Shown: one piece after another, positions 43,185 to 54,489 of the stretch | How positions within the stretch are numbered: position 1 is the stretch's first letter | Layout of the letters: each line of letters starts with the position of its first letter | NCBI GenBank assembly: GCA_016648135.1 | Contig: JADDOH010008069.1 | Location: forward strand, 88,058 to 152,057 | Length of the DNA stretch: 64,000 nucleotides | Source of the DNA: Agrypnia vestita | Taxonomy: Eukaryota; Arthropoda; Insecta; Trichoptera; Phryganeidae | Direction: 5' to 3' | Notes under the pieces: generated by a model | The model's input: only the letters and a program-made list of their open reading frames with translations | Databases searched by the model: none | What the model was told of the DNA's origin: nothing | Position numbers and translations under genes: made by a program

Positions 43185-43895
43185 TTTTACAGTCAATAAA
43201 TTATATTTATATGAAAACGATTGAAAAAAAACGCAATATTGAGAATTGAGATAGGATTTTGTATTTTGACACGATTCTAAGAAACAATTTTGTGCTAATG
43301 AATAGTAAATAATGGTAAACTAAAGATAGGCAATACAAATTGATATAAATGAGATATAGATAGCATTATTCATATTAATTTTGGGTATTTTTTGATTATA
43401 TTTAGCAATTATGCTAGAACACTAATGATATTTTAAAAATGCGGGACTTGGAAATTGCTGTCCCTGCTGCTTTTTGCACGACCGTTCCTTTTATCCATGT
43501 CCTTGGAATACAACACACTATAAATATACAAACAAATACAACACACAACCTATAATGAAGACAAAATTTACATCGAATTACGTCCCATAAAAATTAAATT
43601 AGTAGAACTAAAAAACAAGTGTGTTTTTATTTTCATTTGTGTGATTACGGAGTTCTATTAACTTAACTCCGAACAAACAAATCTAAAAAATAAATAATAC
43701 AATAGTATTGTTATTAAATTATTAAAATACAACATTATTATAATCTTTCTACAAGTAATAATCTACAAGTAATCTAAATATAATTACAAAAATCAATATA
43801 GTTTGTTGGGTGTTCTAATCCAACATAGAAGGACTATTCCATGTTTTATTAATATCTACTATCCCTTCAATCGCTTCATGAAGTATGTACCTACT
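43185..43895. other. AT-rich unassigned DNA
   Basis: I see no gene or recognisable repeat. Confidence 0.5.
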
Positions 43896-43898
43896 TAA

Positions 43899-44100
43899 AC
43901 AAGGTTATTTGTAAAACATTAATAACCTCGTAGAAATATATTCCTGTTTTGTCGATGAGTCGAAAATGTTCAAGCAACCATGACCTAATTAATACAAATA
44001 GTTATGGAGTTATGCGACATCTTAGTTTGCATTTTTTTTCCATTATTTATCACTTTTTTTTTATAAAAAATTGGACTATCATTACAGTTACTTGTATACT
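43899..44100 (+). repeat. Foldback module A, single arm
   Basis: AAGGTTATTTGTAAAACATT, AGTCGAAAATGTTCAAGCAA, CATGACCTAATTAATACAAA and TAGTTTGCATTTTTTTTCCA match the plus arm. The second arm is absent. Confidence 0.8.
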
Positions 44101-44285
44101 CATTTTGGGTTTGAGCATTACTTTAATATTAACACAATGCTTTATACACAACGTTTTATTCCACTAATTTCAGTTATATAAGCCTAAGCGCTTTCGATGG
44201 ATAGGTACAACCATCATTTTCAGAGGCAATATTAGAACTACTTTTAATCAATATGGTCGACAAATAGAAAGTAAGGGTATGACAG

Positions 44286-44315
44286 TGAGGGAGGGGGGGG
44301 GGGGGAGGGCGAGGG
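44286..44315 (+). repeat. G-rich run
   Basis: GTGAGGGAGG continues into about 13 consecutive G, then AGGGCGAGGG. Four or more G-tracts of at least three fall within 30 bases, so the plus strand could form a G-quadruplex. The exact number of G in the long run is prone to sequencing error. Confidence 0.7.
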
Positions 44316-44319
44316 TTTT

Positions 44320-45275
44320 TATTTTTTGACATATACAACAGTAATTATTTTTTATATACAATAATACTTATTTTAACAATGGGAATGACGCAAGTGAATG
44401 AATGTTTATTAGGTTATTTTTATTTTTGATGCTTTATTAATTTCTAGTATTTCTAGAGCATTCAGTTTACGACCCTTCGCCTCTAGATGTAGGACCCTAA
44501 CATTATTTTGGTCAAGCAAGTGATCATGTTCAATATAATACAATCATGTTCAAAACGTTGTGTTTAAATATGATTGTGTTAATCATGAACTTCCACTCTG
44601 TAAACGAAACAATGCTTAATTTATTACTTTAATATTATTTTTGTTCAGCAAAAACATTTGTAGATCGATTTAGTTTATATATACCTATGTGTCTGTATTT
44701 TAAATTTATAATTTTTAAATAAAATAATACGAATGTGAGCTAAAAATATGAAAAAACATAAGTTGTCCAAATAAATGTTGCAACAATGTTGAGTTTGTTA
44801 ACCTTAATAAAAAAAACGAGCACGTACGTGAGTGCTGCTACATACATACCTATGTATATAAAACAATGACATTTTTGTAATGCATGTGTGATACTTATTC
44901 AGTTGAAAGGACGCACTATTTTAATGTAGAAATTTTACTTAAGTTTTAAATATTTATAATATTAAATATGTCTTATTAAGTTCTTTTAGTTGTAAAAATT
45001 GGATTAATGAGTCCTGGAATCTAATCTTTATTTGAAATAGAATATGATAATAATATAAAAATTATTTAAATTTTTTTTTTTTTTTTTATTGTGTTACTAA
45101 TATATTTCTACAAACTAAGATAGTCTACAACGACAAACTACAACAGTCTACAAACTAAGTCAAAAAAGACACCAATTTTATAACTCCATATAACAGAGCT
45201 TGTACTTAATAAGTAGATTGTGGTTCGATTTTGAGTTATTTATTCATTAGTAATATTTGATATTTAAAGATTGTC
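44320..45275. other. AT-rich unassigned DNA
   Basis: A (T)16 run lies near 45072. No gene or element is recognised. Confidence 0.5.
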
Positions 45276-45279
45276 CAAC

Positions 45280-45400
45280 GTTTTGTAGAAGATAAATCAG
45301 AAATACTGAAGAAAAATGCAATCCATGAACTCGCTTTCCTCTATAACTATTCATGTTTCGACTAAGACGTTAGAATATTTTCGACTCATAAGTAGAAGAT
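45280..45400 (-). repeat. Foldback module A fragment
   Basis: AGATAAATCAGAAATACTGA, then CTCTATAACTATTCATG and TATTTTCGACTCATAAG, follow the minus arm with considerable divergence. Confidence 0.55.
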
Positions 45401-45659
45401 AAATCAGCGCGATTCAGCCTGTAAAGCATTGTGGACAAGCTCAGTTGTACCTTGTTTAATGTGGATCTATCCCTGGTTAGAATATTGTGGAAAAAGTCTG
45501 CATCGCTAACATAACTTCACAGACACGTACACAGGAAACTGAGCTCTTTTTGGATCTCCACACTACACCACACAGAATAAGTAAACACGACTTTAATGGA
45601 AACAAGCCTCTTTTCCACACAGAGGTAAAATTTTAACTTTAGTAAATAATAAGATAATT

Positions 45660-46262
45660 TCTAAATTTATCTCCAAATACAATGAAGCTCTGCAAGAATC
45701 TACTCAAGGACTTGTTATAAATGGGAAGATCCTGAACAACGTGCGTTATGCAGATGATGCGGTACTTCTAACAAGTAATATTGAGGATCTGATCTCAACC
45801 TTGGATTACAAATGCAAATGGTCAGATGCTACGTATTTTTCTAAGCATGGAAGTATAGACGCTAACCGAAGAACTGATAAAGCGACTTGAGGTATTGGAG
45901 ATGTGGATCTACAGAAAAATTCTCAAAATAAGCTGGATGGACAAAGTTACCAATGTTATGGCTCTGGTGAATAAAGAAAAAGAAGTTATTAAAACAATAA
46001 AAATCCGAAAACTTCAATATCTAGGACGTGTGATGAGACATCCAGAGAAATACGAGATCTTGCATCTCATAATGCAGGGAAAGATTGCCGGAAGTCGGTG
46101 CCCTGGAAGAAGGAGGACTGAAAAACTTGAGATAGTGGTTTGGCCAGTCTACTGTGGAGCTGTTCTGGGCCGCAGTGAACAAAGTCCGCATAGCCAACAC
46201 GATAGCCAATGTCCGTTAAACGGACAGGTCACGAGAAGAAGAAGATCCTCATATAATATTTA
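45660..46262 (+). mobile_element. Non-LTR reverse transcriptase, palm (YADD) to C-terminus
   Basis: One frame gives EALQESTQGLVINGK, then NNVRYADDAVLLTSNIEDLI (about 45740-45810), the RT catalytic box. A frame change follows with an internal deletion, then EMWIYRKILKISWMDKVTN and IKIRKLQYLGRVMRHPEKYE, then LHLIMQGKIAGSRCPGRRR in an open frame from 45895 to 46287. The 3' end (AGCCAATGTCCGTTAAACGG, then an AAG-rich tail) also occurs at 13017-13071. The copy is non-functional. Confidence 0.85.
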
Positions 46263-46264
46263 TT

Positions 46265-46590
46265 ATTTTCTATTTTTTTTTAAATAATTTACTGTCGTGA
46301 CATCTAAGTAAACGGGTGTGATTGCCAACCACTAATCATAAAACATGCCCATTCAAATTCATATACTATATAGTTTACTCACACACGCATACTGGTTGAT
46401 ATATATCAATCACTGCAAGTAGAGAATTAATAATTTTAAAAGCTTATCTATAATAATGTACTTTTTCAAATCTCATAAACTGTATTTAACATATTAACTA
46501 AACAATTTTGAGGATTTTGTATGATAATTCGGTAATATTATTGTTGGATTTGGCATTATCATTAAATTGGATGTAAAATTATCTCTAGTT
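46265..46590. other. AT-rich unassigned DNA
   Basis: I see nothing recognisable. Confidence 0.5.
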
Positions 46591-46594
46591 TAAT

Positions 46595-46728
46595 TAAAAC
46601 TTATATTTTACTATTCGAGTATTGTGAGTATCGGAATCTCTCATTGATAATACTTTATTACTCACCTGTCGATGAGAGACTCGTTGCACTCGAGAATATC
46701 GAGTAGTAAAATATAAAATTACATTCTT
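46595..46728. repeat. Inverted-repeat element K, copy 1
   Basis: TTATATTTTACTATTCGAGT at the left is inverted at the right as ATCGAGTAGTAAAATATAAA. The inner ATCTCTCATTGATA pairs with TGTCGATGAGAGAC. A partial relative lies at 55345-55435. Confidence 0.65.
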
Positions 46729-46854
46729 TAAAATGAGCAAAACGACTTTGTGGCGACATTATCAATATAATTAATAAGGATATTCTTTATTAAAGCCACA
46801 ACAATCGTAGAACTTGTATGAGAAGATGTATGAATGTGGCCGAAGCAAAAGTGG

Positions 46855-46940
46855 TGTGCCAGGATAGAAGAGTGTGGCGTTCAATCCTGACTACCCCTCT
46901 CGGGGAAACGGCGTGGTGGTTAGTTAGTTAGTTAGTTTAT
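46855..46940 (+). repeat. Dispersed repeat L, copy 1
   Basis: GATAGAAGAGTGTGGCGTTC, CCTGACTACCCCTCTCGGGG and a (TTAG)n tract also occur at 58740-58830. This is probably a retroelement or SINE tail; the type is unknown. Confidence 0.5.
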
Positions 46941-47110
46941 TTGTTGAAAATACCAACATTTTTCGGGGCCAATGGTTCATCAGGATTAAATATATATATA
47001 TATATATATTTATATTTATGTTTTTGTTCATACTTCGATTTTTCATATTTAGTATACGTTGTATCCTGACGAAGGGACCATTAGCGCCGAAAATTGTGAA
47101 AACAAAGAAA
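46940..47110. repeat. Pair of opposed hammerhead-like cores
   Basis: On the minus strand CTGATGA (46977-46983) is followed by GGCCCC, GAAA and ATGTTGGTATTTTC. On the plus strand CTGACGA (47066-47072) is followed by AGGGACC, GCGCC and GAAAA. They face away from each other across a (TA)n tract. The arms are related to those at 49392-49508, so this is one family of inverted-repeat elements. Stem II is poor in both, so ribozyme activity is unlikely here. Confidence 0.45.
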
Positions 47111-47114
47111 ATTC

Positions 47115-47710
47115 TTATTAATTATAGAAAATTACAATTAAACTCAAGTAGAGAAAACATGTTTCACACACGATTTAATGACCATTAATTATTCTTGTCA
47201 TTTGAATAAGAAGAGAAAAAAAAGCTTATTGTTTACTTGTGCATTTATTACAAGGTCGTGAATATAACGTCGTATACAATAGACATTACGTTGCAGGGAT
47301 TAGATTATAAGTATACACCTATCAACGACATTGAATGAAAAACCCCGCAAGAAAATCTGTTTACGTGTTTACGAGCTACTGCTCTTAGCTCGGCAGTATG
47401 TCTTTTGCCTACTCTAATAGAATATGGAACAACCAGCGGCAAGTGACAGATGGGTTATATCAACTCGTTTTCTCTGTTCTATTCTCTCTACTCGTTTGGG
47501 ATAATATGCCGTGACCACGGCATGAGACGTGATGAAATAAATCTCAAAGATATACCAAGTACACGTATTGAGTTTTTGACTCTGAGATAAACCTACTCAG
47601 ACACAAAAATTCCTGCACACGGCGATTGTATTGATCCACATTGAAAAGTGGCCTAGAACTATAGGCCACTAATTTTTCCGAATAACTAGTCAAACAGAAT
47701 ACTTGTAATT
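47115..47710. other. Unassigned DNA
   Basis: 47330-47560 is less AT-rich. A short hairpin TGCCGTGACCACGGCA lies near 47508. No gene is recognised. Confidence 0.4.
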
Positions 47711-47714
47711 TAAC

Positions 47715-47880
47715 TAAGATAAATCATAGAAATCTTACAGAGACAAAGTTATTTATATGGGAAACGTCTACGGAAGTCTTTACAGGGAGGCTCAGGGCTT
47801 ATGACCTCTGTGAGATGGCTTAAGTGATTACATTTCATAAGTTCACCCATTCCACCGGAATAAGATCAGCTATTGGATTC
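47715..47880 (+). repeat. Foldback module B, single arm
   Basis: ATCATAGAAATCTTACAGAG, ATTTATATGGGAAACGTC and GGCTTAAGTGATTACATTTC match the left arm. The right arm is missing. Confidence 0.65.
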
Positions 47881-47884
47881 TCTA

Positions 47885-48790
47885 GTTACGGTAACTGATG
47901 GACATTCGATATAAGAATTGTTGGGAATTGCTTTTATTCAATATATAAAAGTAAAAACAATTGTACTTGGCTATATGATTCAATTAAAGACTTCGTTCTC
48001 CAATACTTAAATTGATTGTTAGGTATAGGGCAAATATTTAATATATCTTTTTTCAATATCCGATTAATGACTGTCGTCCTAGATTTCTGGAATAAATTAT
48101 TAAATTTAAAATTTTAGTTATTACCTCAAACATTCCAGGATAATAATAAATACAAGTAATTGAATTCAATTGAATGAAATGGTCTCCGTCTTTGTTACAA
48201 CTTTTTATTTTATTTTATAAGTAGTCGAAACAGAATTCCTGTTTTTCAAACGATGTTTAACTCTTCAAGTAGAACACTTGGCCTAACTTTGCCGGTCTGG
48301 TACGAGCATTGAACTCTGACCTTTGATTACGTCTGTAAGAAAAATGAAATGAATTCATCATATATGTACATAGAATCATTCTTACATACACGTTATTCAT
48401 AAATATAAAACTTGTCAAGAACTGCAACTTTACCATACCTGATGCACAAAACCTTTGATGACCACTTATTGGGTAGAATTTTGCTGAATCCATTTCAAAA
48501 AATATAAAACAAGTTTGCTAAAATAATGTGACTAAAGGGATCATTAATTTTACTAATGAAGGGAGAAAACATACTGCCGCTTCTATAGCTATTGTTTTGT
48601 AGTTAAATTTAATACCATATAGGAATATCATTCTACAATCCTACACACATATGTATATATTTAACAACCGACAATTCATGTTTGTTTTGTAAAAATTTAA
48701 TGATAAGCAAAAATAAATAAACACAAACATAAATAAACACATTTTACATTAAATATACGATAACTCCAAACTAAGATTACATTTTATTTA
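47885..48790. other. AT-rich unassigned DNA
   Basis: The segment 48265-48345 has a faint tRNA-like look on the minus strand (GTCAGAGTTCAATGCTCG), too weak for a call. Otherwise nothing is recognisable. Confidence 0.4.
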
Positions 48791-48794
48791 CAGG

Positions 48795-48895
48795 TAATAT
48801 ATCGTCCGCCCTGTGTTGCTTCAAACAATATTGTGCAGAAAATTGGGTTGAGGGGTGGAACCCACATTTTTCGGCAGCTCAACAAAGTATCCGGT
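48795..48895 (+). CDS. Candidate internal exon, product unknown
   Basis: A 101-base block of balanced composition stands in AT-rich DNA. It is preceded by a pyrimidine-containing acceptor-like TTTTATTTACAG and followed by a possible donor, GGTATA. Two frames are open throughout; one reads NISSALCCFKQYCAENWVEG, then WNPHFSAAQQSI. I do not recognise the protein. No neighbouring exon with a matching phase could be identified, so this remains a guess from composition and splice-like borders. Confidence 0.25.
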
Positions 48896-48899
48896 ATAT

Positions 48900-49385
48900 T
48901 TTTTATTTATATTTTTAATTTTAATATCATGAATATAAAACTTTGAATTGTATTCTTGCGACATAAATATTGCGAAATTGGGGCATATGTTTATTTTTAC
49001 TACTGCGTGATGGATACTAAGTAGATAAAACGATGGCTGTTCGTCTTCTACTTCTTCGTGGGTCTTATTCGTTTAACAAACAGTTGGCTATCATCATTTT
49101 GTTTACCACGGCCTGAAATAGCTTTGCCAAATCGTTGCCTCAGTTCAGTTGATGCTCTACTTTTCCAGGGCTCGATATCTGGCGATATTTCCCTGCTTTA
49201 TGAAGTGCACGTCAGAGATATTCAAGTTTTCGCGTTTGAATTCTTTTAAATATTTATTTTTCCCTACCTACATATCCGAACTGTAACACCTTCATTCGTA
49301 ACTATTCATCGAGCTTATTTTGAAATTTATTCCCACAAAGAAATATAATTTCACAAGATTTATAAGGGTATACTTTTCATCACTT
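48900..49385. other. Unassigned DNA
   Basis: A 63-codon frame (49058-49249) in slightly GC-richer sequence resembles no known protein; sequence near 49040-49160 (TTCGTCTTCTACTTCTTCG) may be a retroelement tail. Confidence 0.35.
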
Positions 49386-49387
49386 AT

Positions 49388-49530
49388 TTGTTGAAAATAC
49401 CAACATGCTTCTGAATCAATAGTCCCCAGGATACAACGTGTACTTAAGAATGGATTCATAATTACTTATGAAGGTAGCATTGGCCGCGAAACATGTTGGT
49501 ATTTTCAAAAAAAAATGTTGTGAAAACAAA
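49388..49530. repeat. Inverted-repeat element with hammerhead-like remnants
   Basis: TGAAAATACCAACATG (about 49397) is an exact inverse of CATGTTGGTATTTTCA (about 49491). On the plus strand CTTATGA (49465-49471), AGGTAGCATTGGCCGC and GAAACATGTTGG reproduce the hammerhead-like layout with AC-AT-GT as stem III. On the minus strand the left half shows the same layout with part of the core deleted. This is a relative of 46940-47110. Confidence 0.5.
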
Positions 49531-49534
49531 ATAT

Positions 49535-50475
49535 AGTCTTATTAATAAACAATGTATACTTAAAATTAAATTTCGAAGTACCTAAAGACATTAACAAAAA
49601 CATGTTGATAGTTCAATAAATATATGATTTCTATAGCGTTTAATTTTTATTAATATGAATATACTTTATTTATTTGCATTCAAGTATTTTTAACTATAAT
49701 TTATACAGTTTTGCAAGAATGTTAAAATTAAATGGCAAGAATAAATAATAATAATATAAAACCATATATGTAAACTTTTATGTGTGTAAATTGCCAAAGT
49801 GTGAAAAGTGCAATTTTCATTTTTATAATTGAACGTAATTAACTATTGACTGGAGGTGGGCGATCTAACCACTCGATTTGTGCGAAATAATTTTATGATG
49901 AATTAATTTGTACTCGGAACAGTGTCATGTATCGGCGTGGAAGTGTGGTTCGTGGTTAAATTTTATAGTTAGTCTGCATACTTTAATTTTTTTTCATTAA
50001 TTTGCATCATCTTCTTTGTATCTGCGTTCATTTCAATATATGTGGTAATATAATGGAATCAAAACAAGCAATTAAAATGTGTCAGAAGGGCGAAGAATAA
50101 TATTAACTAAATTTCACTACATTATTAATTAAATAATTATGATTACGTCATAAATATTTATTTTATTTTATAAAAACATATAATCGTTGATAGCTACATG
50201 GATATATGTAATACAATAGTATGATTATGGTAATATGAATTTAACAATACTTATGAAAGTATGTTTCATTACAAAAATTCTAACCATTTTAAGTAGATAT
50301 GATTTATCATTTCAAGCAACTTTGTGGTGAGGCATTTTAGTAAACAAATTTATATATAGTCAGTTAAGAAAACTATTAAAATTTTTCATATTTTCATCAT
50401 TCACCACCCTTCAGAATAGACCCTGTATACGAAACGGTAGAAAATAAAAATGAGTACATATTATACAAAGTATAA
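49535..50475. other. AT-rich unassigned DNA
   Basis: I see no gene or recognisable element. Confidence 0.5.
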
Positions 50476-50479
50476 CATA

Positions 50480-50595
50480 GCTAGTCTACAATACTTTACA
50501 GATGGATTCCTGCCTTGATTATGAATCGAAAATATTTTAGTAACTATGATCTAATATCAATAGTTATGGAGATATGCAATTATCATCGTGACACT
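50480..50595 (+). repeat. Foldback module A fragment
   Basis: GATTCCTGCCTTGATTATGA, ATCTAATATCAATAGTTATG and GAGATATGCAAT match the plus arm; the outer end has been replaced. Confidence 0.7.
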
Positions 50596-50599
50596 GCAG

Positions 50600-51235
50600 C
50601 CTCGTTGACGGGAATGGGTTATGAAAAAATACTTTTAAAATATTTTTTTTTTTTTTTTTTAAGTTAAGGAATGTATATTAATTGAATAATGTATAGATAT
50701 GATCACCAGTCTCTCATTCCAAAGACCTCTGTGGTACAGTATACTTTTTAGAATATAATAATTTAAGTTTTTTCAGGATTTATTACACAGATATAATTAA
50801 TGTGTACATCATAATATGGATACAAAGGCCTCAAAGTTGTAAATATTCAGTGATGAACTAAACCATTATTTCAACTCTGAATGTGACTATTATTATCCGT
50901 GTTCGATTGAAAGGATTATTGGTAACTGATTATTCGTAATTCGAATAGTGATCCCTGGAACACTAAAAACTAAATCTTTGACAATTAAATCTCAGTTACC
51001 AATTATTATCCATACAATCCGATTTAGCTCATCACTAATTCAGTTTTTCGTCAGAACCATAATAATATAACATTCCGGTATTTTATTTTATTTTTTATTA
51101 ATTCATTTGTATTAAGCCGATTAAGGTTTTTACATACAATATCGGTAAGGTAGTATTATTACATAATTAGGGATTATGATCCCGAAATCTCGAACGTTTT
51201 TCTGATCCCTTAAACCAGAGTAATTTTCGGGATCG
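50600..51235. other. AT-rich unassigned DNA
   Basis: A (T)20 run lies near 50642. Nothing else is recognisable. Confidence 0.5.
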
Positions 51236-51239
51236 ATAC

Positions 51240-51425
51240 AAATAATATTTTAAAAGAGAAAAGCGGCCCGCGCGTCCCACAATTACCGAATATGCTGGCG
51301 CGCTGAGTGCCGGTCCGGCCGCGCTGTTTGACTCGCACACGGGCGTGAGTGAAATAAAGCGCGACTCGACTTGAGACTTCATCGATCGGTCGATTCATTT
51401 GTTGTATCCGCGTCCGCAGGAATAC
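51240..51425. other. CpG-rich island, possible promoter
   Basis: AAGCGGCCCGCGCGTCCCAC, CTGGCGCGCTGAGTGCCGGT and GCACACGGGCGTGAGTGA form a compact CpG-rich block. Two overlapping minus-strand frames of 62 and 71 codons are likely chance. No repeat match was seen in the window. Confidence 0.35.
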
Positions 51426-51771
51426 TGTTATATTCCTATTAAATAAAATTTATTATTGATAATTGCAAAGTTGGCTGAATATTATTACATTTATATGCTT
51501 TTTATGCAATGTTTCTTACATTATTTGATTATGACATAGTTTTAGGTCAAATGAATTGAATTGCAATACGAGGTTCCGATCTCAAAAAAAATATAAATGC
51601 TTCATAACCATTTCTCTCATAAGATCCCCAGTTCGATAACTAATTTATTTTCGTACTTATAGATTAGTTAGTGTAGGTCCGTCCTGACAAGTGTACGCAC
51701 GTACAGTGGTACCGAAACTAACCGACGCCGAAGTAATCAACATATTTAATTAGACGTTTATTAATTTAGTT

Positions 51772-51837
51772 ATTAATTAATAATAATATTTGTTTAATTT
51801 AATTATTAATTAATAATAATATTTGTTTAATTTAATT
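51772..51837 (+). repeat. Two perfect tandem copies of a 33-bp unit
   Basis: The unit ATTAATTAATAATAATATTT ... TTTAATT repeats exactly at 51772-51804 and 51805-51837. Confidence 0.9.
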
Positions 51838-51844
51838 ATTATGG

Positions 51845-52460
51845 CTCACCACAGAAATAATAATCGTTCGCTTAGACAATAAATATTGAGTATCGACCTC
51901 AAATAATTGGCTTTTTCCTCTCGGAGCTAAAAGGACCTCTTACTTTTTTTTACATTGCGTAATGAACGTAAATAAAAGAAAAGAAAAATACAAAACAGCG
52001 CACAGCGATCCATGTTATTGTTTATTTTTCGTTAAACGAAGACAAACATTGACATTTTAAAAAATGCAACGAATTGTTAGTCACTGGTGTAATCCAAACA
52101 TGGATTGCTAACAAACGACGCCTTTCATAAGCCGGAAAATAATCCAGGTACAAATGTATATTCCGGGGGACGTAGACTTGATGGAAGTCCTGGTAAAAGT
52201 TCATTTAATCACGTTATTATTTCGTAAAAATATATTCGTAGGTACTGCGAGTGTAGAAGAGCATTAGTTAACACTTTTTATATACACATATTCTTTATAA
52301 ACTGCAAAAAAAATTTGGCTAGACATATTTTGATAAAATGATGAAATGAACTTTGTACTTAACCACATGAGTTTATTTATTAAACTGAATGGTTTTCGAA
52401 ATTTTTTTTAGTTTAATGAAATATACTTTTTTTTATAAAATAAAACAGAAATGCGTTCAC
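51845..52460. other. Unassigned DNA
   Basis: 51890-52210 is moderately less AT-rich. A 60-codon minus-strand frame (52204-52022) has no motif. No repeat is recognised. Confidence 0.4.
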
Positions 52461-52469
52461 AAAGTCGCG

Positions 52470-52640
52470 TACAAAGAAAGGCGATGTATCAATATTCTTC
52501 ATATTTTCAAACTAAGCTAAACGCTTGTAAGGTGCTATAAGGCGTTGGTGAGTTTTGGTGGACCGAAACCTGAACCTCCGACGCAATATATCAATTACAA
52601 AGTGAGTTTCTTAACCGCTATATCAATAAACTGCACAATT
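52470..52640 (-). repeat. tRNA-derived SINE, degraded
   Basis: AATATTCTTCATATTTTCAA and ACTAAGCTAAACGCTTGTAA are the SINE body. On the minus strand the head is recognisable as TATAGCGGTTAAGAAACTCA and a mutated B box, GGTTCAGGTTTC. Confidence 0.6.
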
Positions 52641-52759
52641 GATAGACAACCAACTAAATATAAAGATCGTTTCTACCTAAAAAGTGTTTACAATTATTTC
52701 AGATTTTTAGGATTTATCTGATTTAATGAAATTTAAAAAAAATATTTTTTTTTAATGTG

Positions 52760-53290
52760 TATTTAGCTTAAAGATTTAAAAATAATTTGAGTCATCACTT
52801 ATTAAAAATTTACAAAAAACAGCTGAGATATTACGATTTGAACATAGCGTGGTAGGTGAATTTTTAAACGAACATTTTTGAGTTTTTCTTGAAACTCCCT
52901 CTTCCAGACTGGTGGAGATGATATGTGAAAAAAATATTAGCCCGATTTTGTAAAAAAATTGCACACATCTAACTTATAACATTATCTACGGTGTAATTTA
53001 ATTCAATAATTTTTAACTTAGATTTTTTTTTAATTATTTTCAAAATCATTTAATTTGTCAAAATAAAACAATTTTTTTCCACACGCCACATTATTTAAAA
53101 ATAAAAATAAATTAACTTTATCGTTTCACGTAAATCTTTGCGACATGATTACAAATTCTTAAAATAATTTGTTTATAAACAATATTAACTTGTGTATTCA
53201 GCAAACAGTGATACTAAAAAATGATTTTATTAGTGCAATAGTTACCGCAAAAAAATATTTTTGAATTGAGTGTATTTTTTTAAACTTCAA
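52760..53290 (+). repeat. Dispersed repeat G, copy 2
   Basis: AATAATTTGAGTCATCACTT, GGTGAATTTTTAAACGAACA, TTGCACACATCTAACTTATA and AGTGCAATAGTTACCGC parallel 10130-10500, with about 100 extra bases before the last block. Confidence 0.6.
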
Positions 53291-53389
53291 GGATGTAATT
53301 TTCTCACCTTTCAGCATACTAATTGAATATTTTTCATACGGTTTGTAACAAAAAGAGTTCAGTCGTTAGTTCAGTTAGCTAGCTAACCT

Positions 53390-53640
53390 TCCTATTAATG
53401 GCAGTAAATAAAGTACTCGATATCGCGATCTCCGTCCAGCTCGAGTACCGGGAATCCATTTAGGTCAGGATAATATCGGCGAAGTCATAGACGATAGGTA
53501 TTCTTTATAAAGCCCAGAGATACTTGAGATACACTCGGCCGCAAGCCGTAAGTGCGCTCGGTTATCGAGTTTGGTAGTCGCGAGATGGAATGGATACTTC
53601 AAAAACCTGGTTTATTCACCGCAAATAACGTGACAAATCT
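53390..53640. other. Balanced-composition DNA, possibly unique
   Basis: TACTCGATATCGCGATCTCC, CAGCTCGAGTACCGGGAATC and ACTCGGCCGCAAGCCGTAAG are CpG-containing and unlike the repeats around. No long reading frame is present. It may be regulatory. Confidence 0.25.
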
Positions 53641-53644
53641 TGTT

Positions 53645-53955
53645 ACATTGTGCAATCGTTAATTCTTATGACTAAAAACGGTTTTTTAAACTAGATCTCT
53701 ATAAGACGGGAAGTGGTAAATGAACACTGGCACTGGCGACCTTAATTAAGGGATTACACCACCATGAGAGAATAAAAATTAAGATAGCAATTAGTTTTTT
53801 TTACAAAGAGGTGATCAATTATTCTTTTTTTTTAAAATGACCCAGGAAAAGTATCTAGCAATGATAAATATGAGTGCATAATACTATCCCGTTAAACGTA
53901 TTAAAAATCAGGTTTATTATTTTTACGTTTTATTTGCTAATTTTTTCTTGTCACG
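53645..53955. other. AT-rich unassigned DNA
   Basis: I see nothing recognisable. Confidence 0.5.
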
Positions 53956-53959
53956 TTAT

Positions 53960-54485
53960 TATAGATGTCTCGTAGAGACGAGATAATATTTTTTCTGGAA
54001 AAGTAGGAATATAAGTCTTTGGGCGTTCATAGGGCTTACGACCTATCGTATGGGTGGCTTAAGTGATCGCTTTACACAATGTAACGTTCACCATTTCCTA
54101 CCATGATAGAAAACCGCATCAATCAAATTATGGAAGTTATATAGGTATATGTTCAAGTTTTACAATCCGCTTTATATGTATTGTAATTATCATTAGGTCG
54201 ACCGTCATCCAAAACTTTTTCATTCCCCTTAATTCACCACATATGTCACTATTTAGATATCTATTTTTGATTGAAATTTTCAAAGAAATGTCCTTTATAT
54301 GTGTAATGAGATTCTTCCGAATTATTAACATTACATTAGAATACGCCTGAAATATCGTTTAATATTTTTTCCTCCTCCTTTTTAGACCATCTTTTTACAT
54401 CCAGAATATTTTGAGTTTGTCTAATATTTTCAGAACACAGTCCCTGGTACAAATTTGGACAAACTCAAAATATTCTAATTTTTTT
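53960..54485 (+). repeat. Foldback composite: modules B, D and C
   Basis: AGATGTCTCGTAGAGACGAG, ACAATGTAACGTTCACCATT, TTGTAATTATCATTAGGTCG and AATGAGATTCTTCCGAATTA repeat the order at 9510-9975. It ends with two head-to-head C ends (CAGAATATTTTGAGTTTGTC and GACAAACTCAAAATATTCT). Confidence 0.7.
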
Positions 54486-54489
54486 GTAC

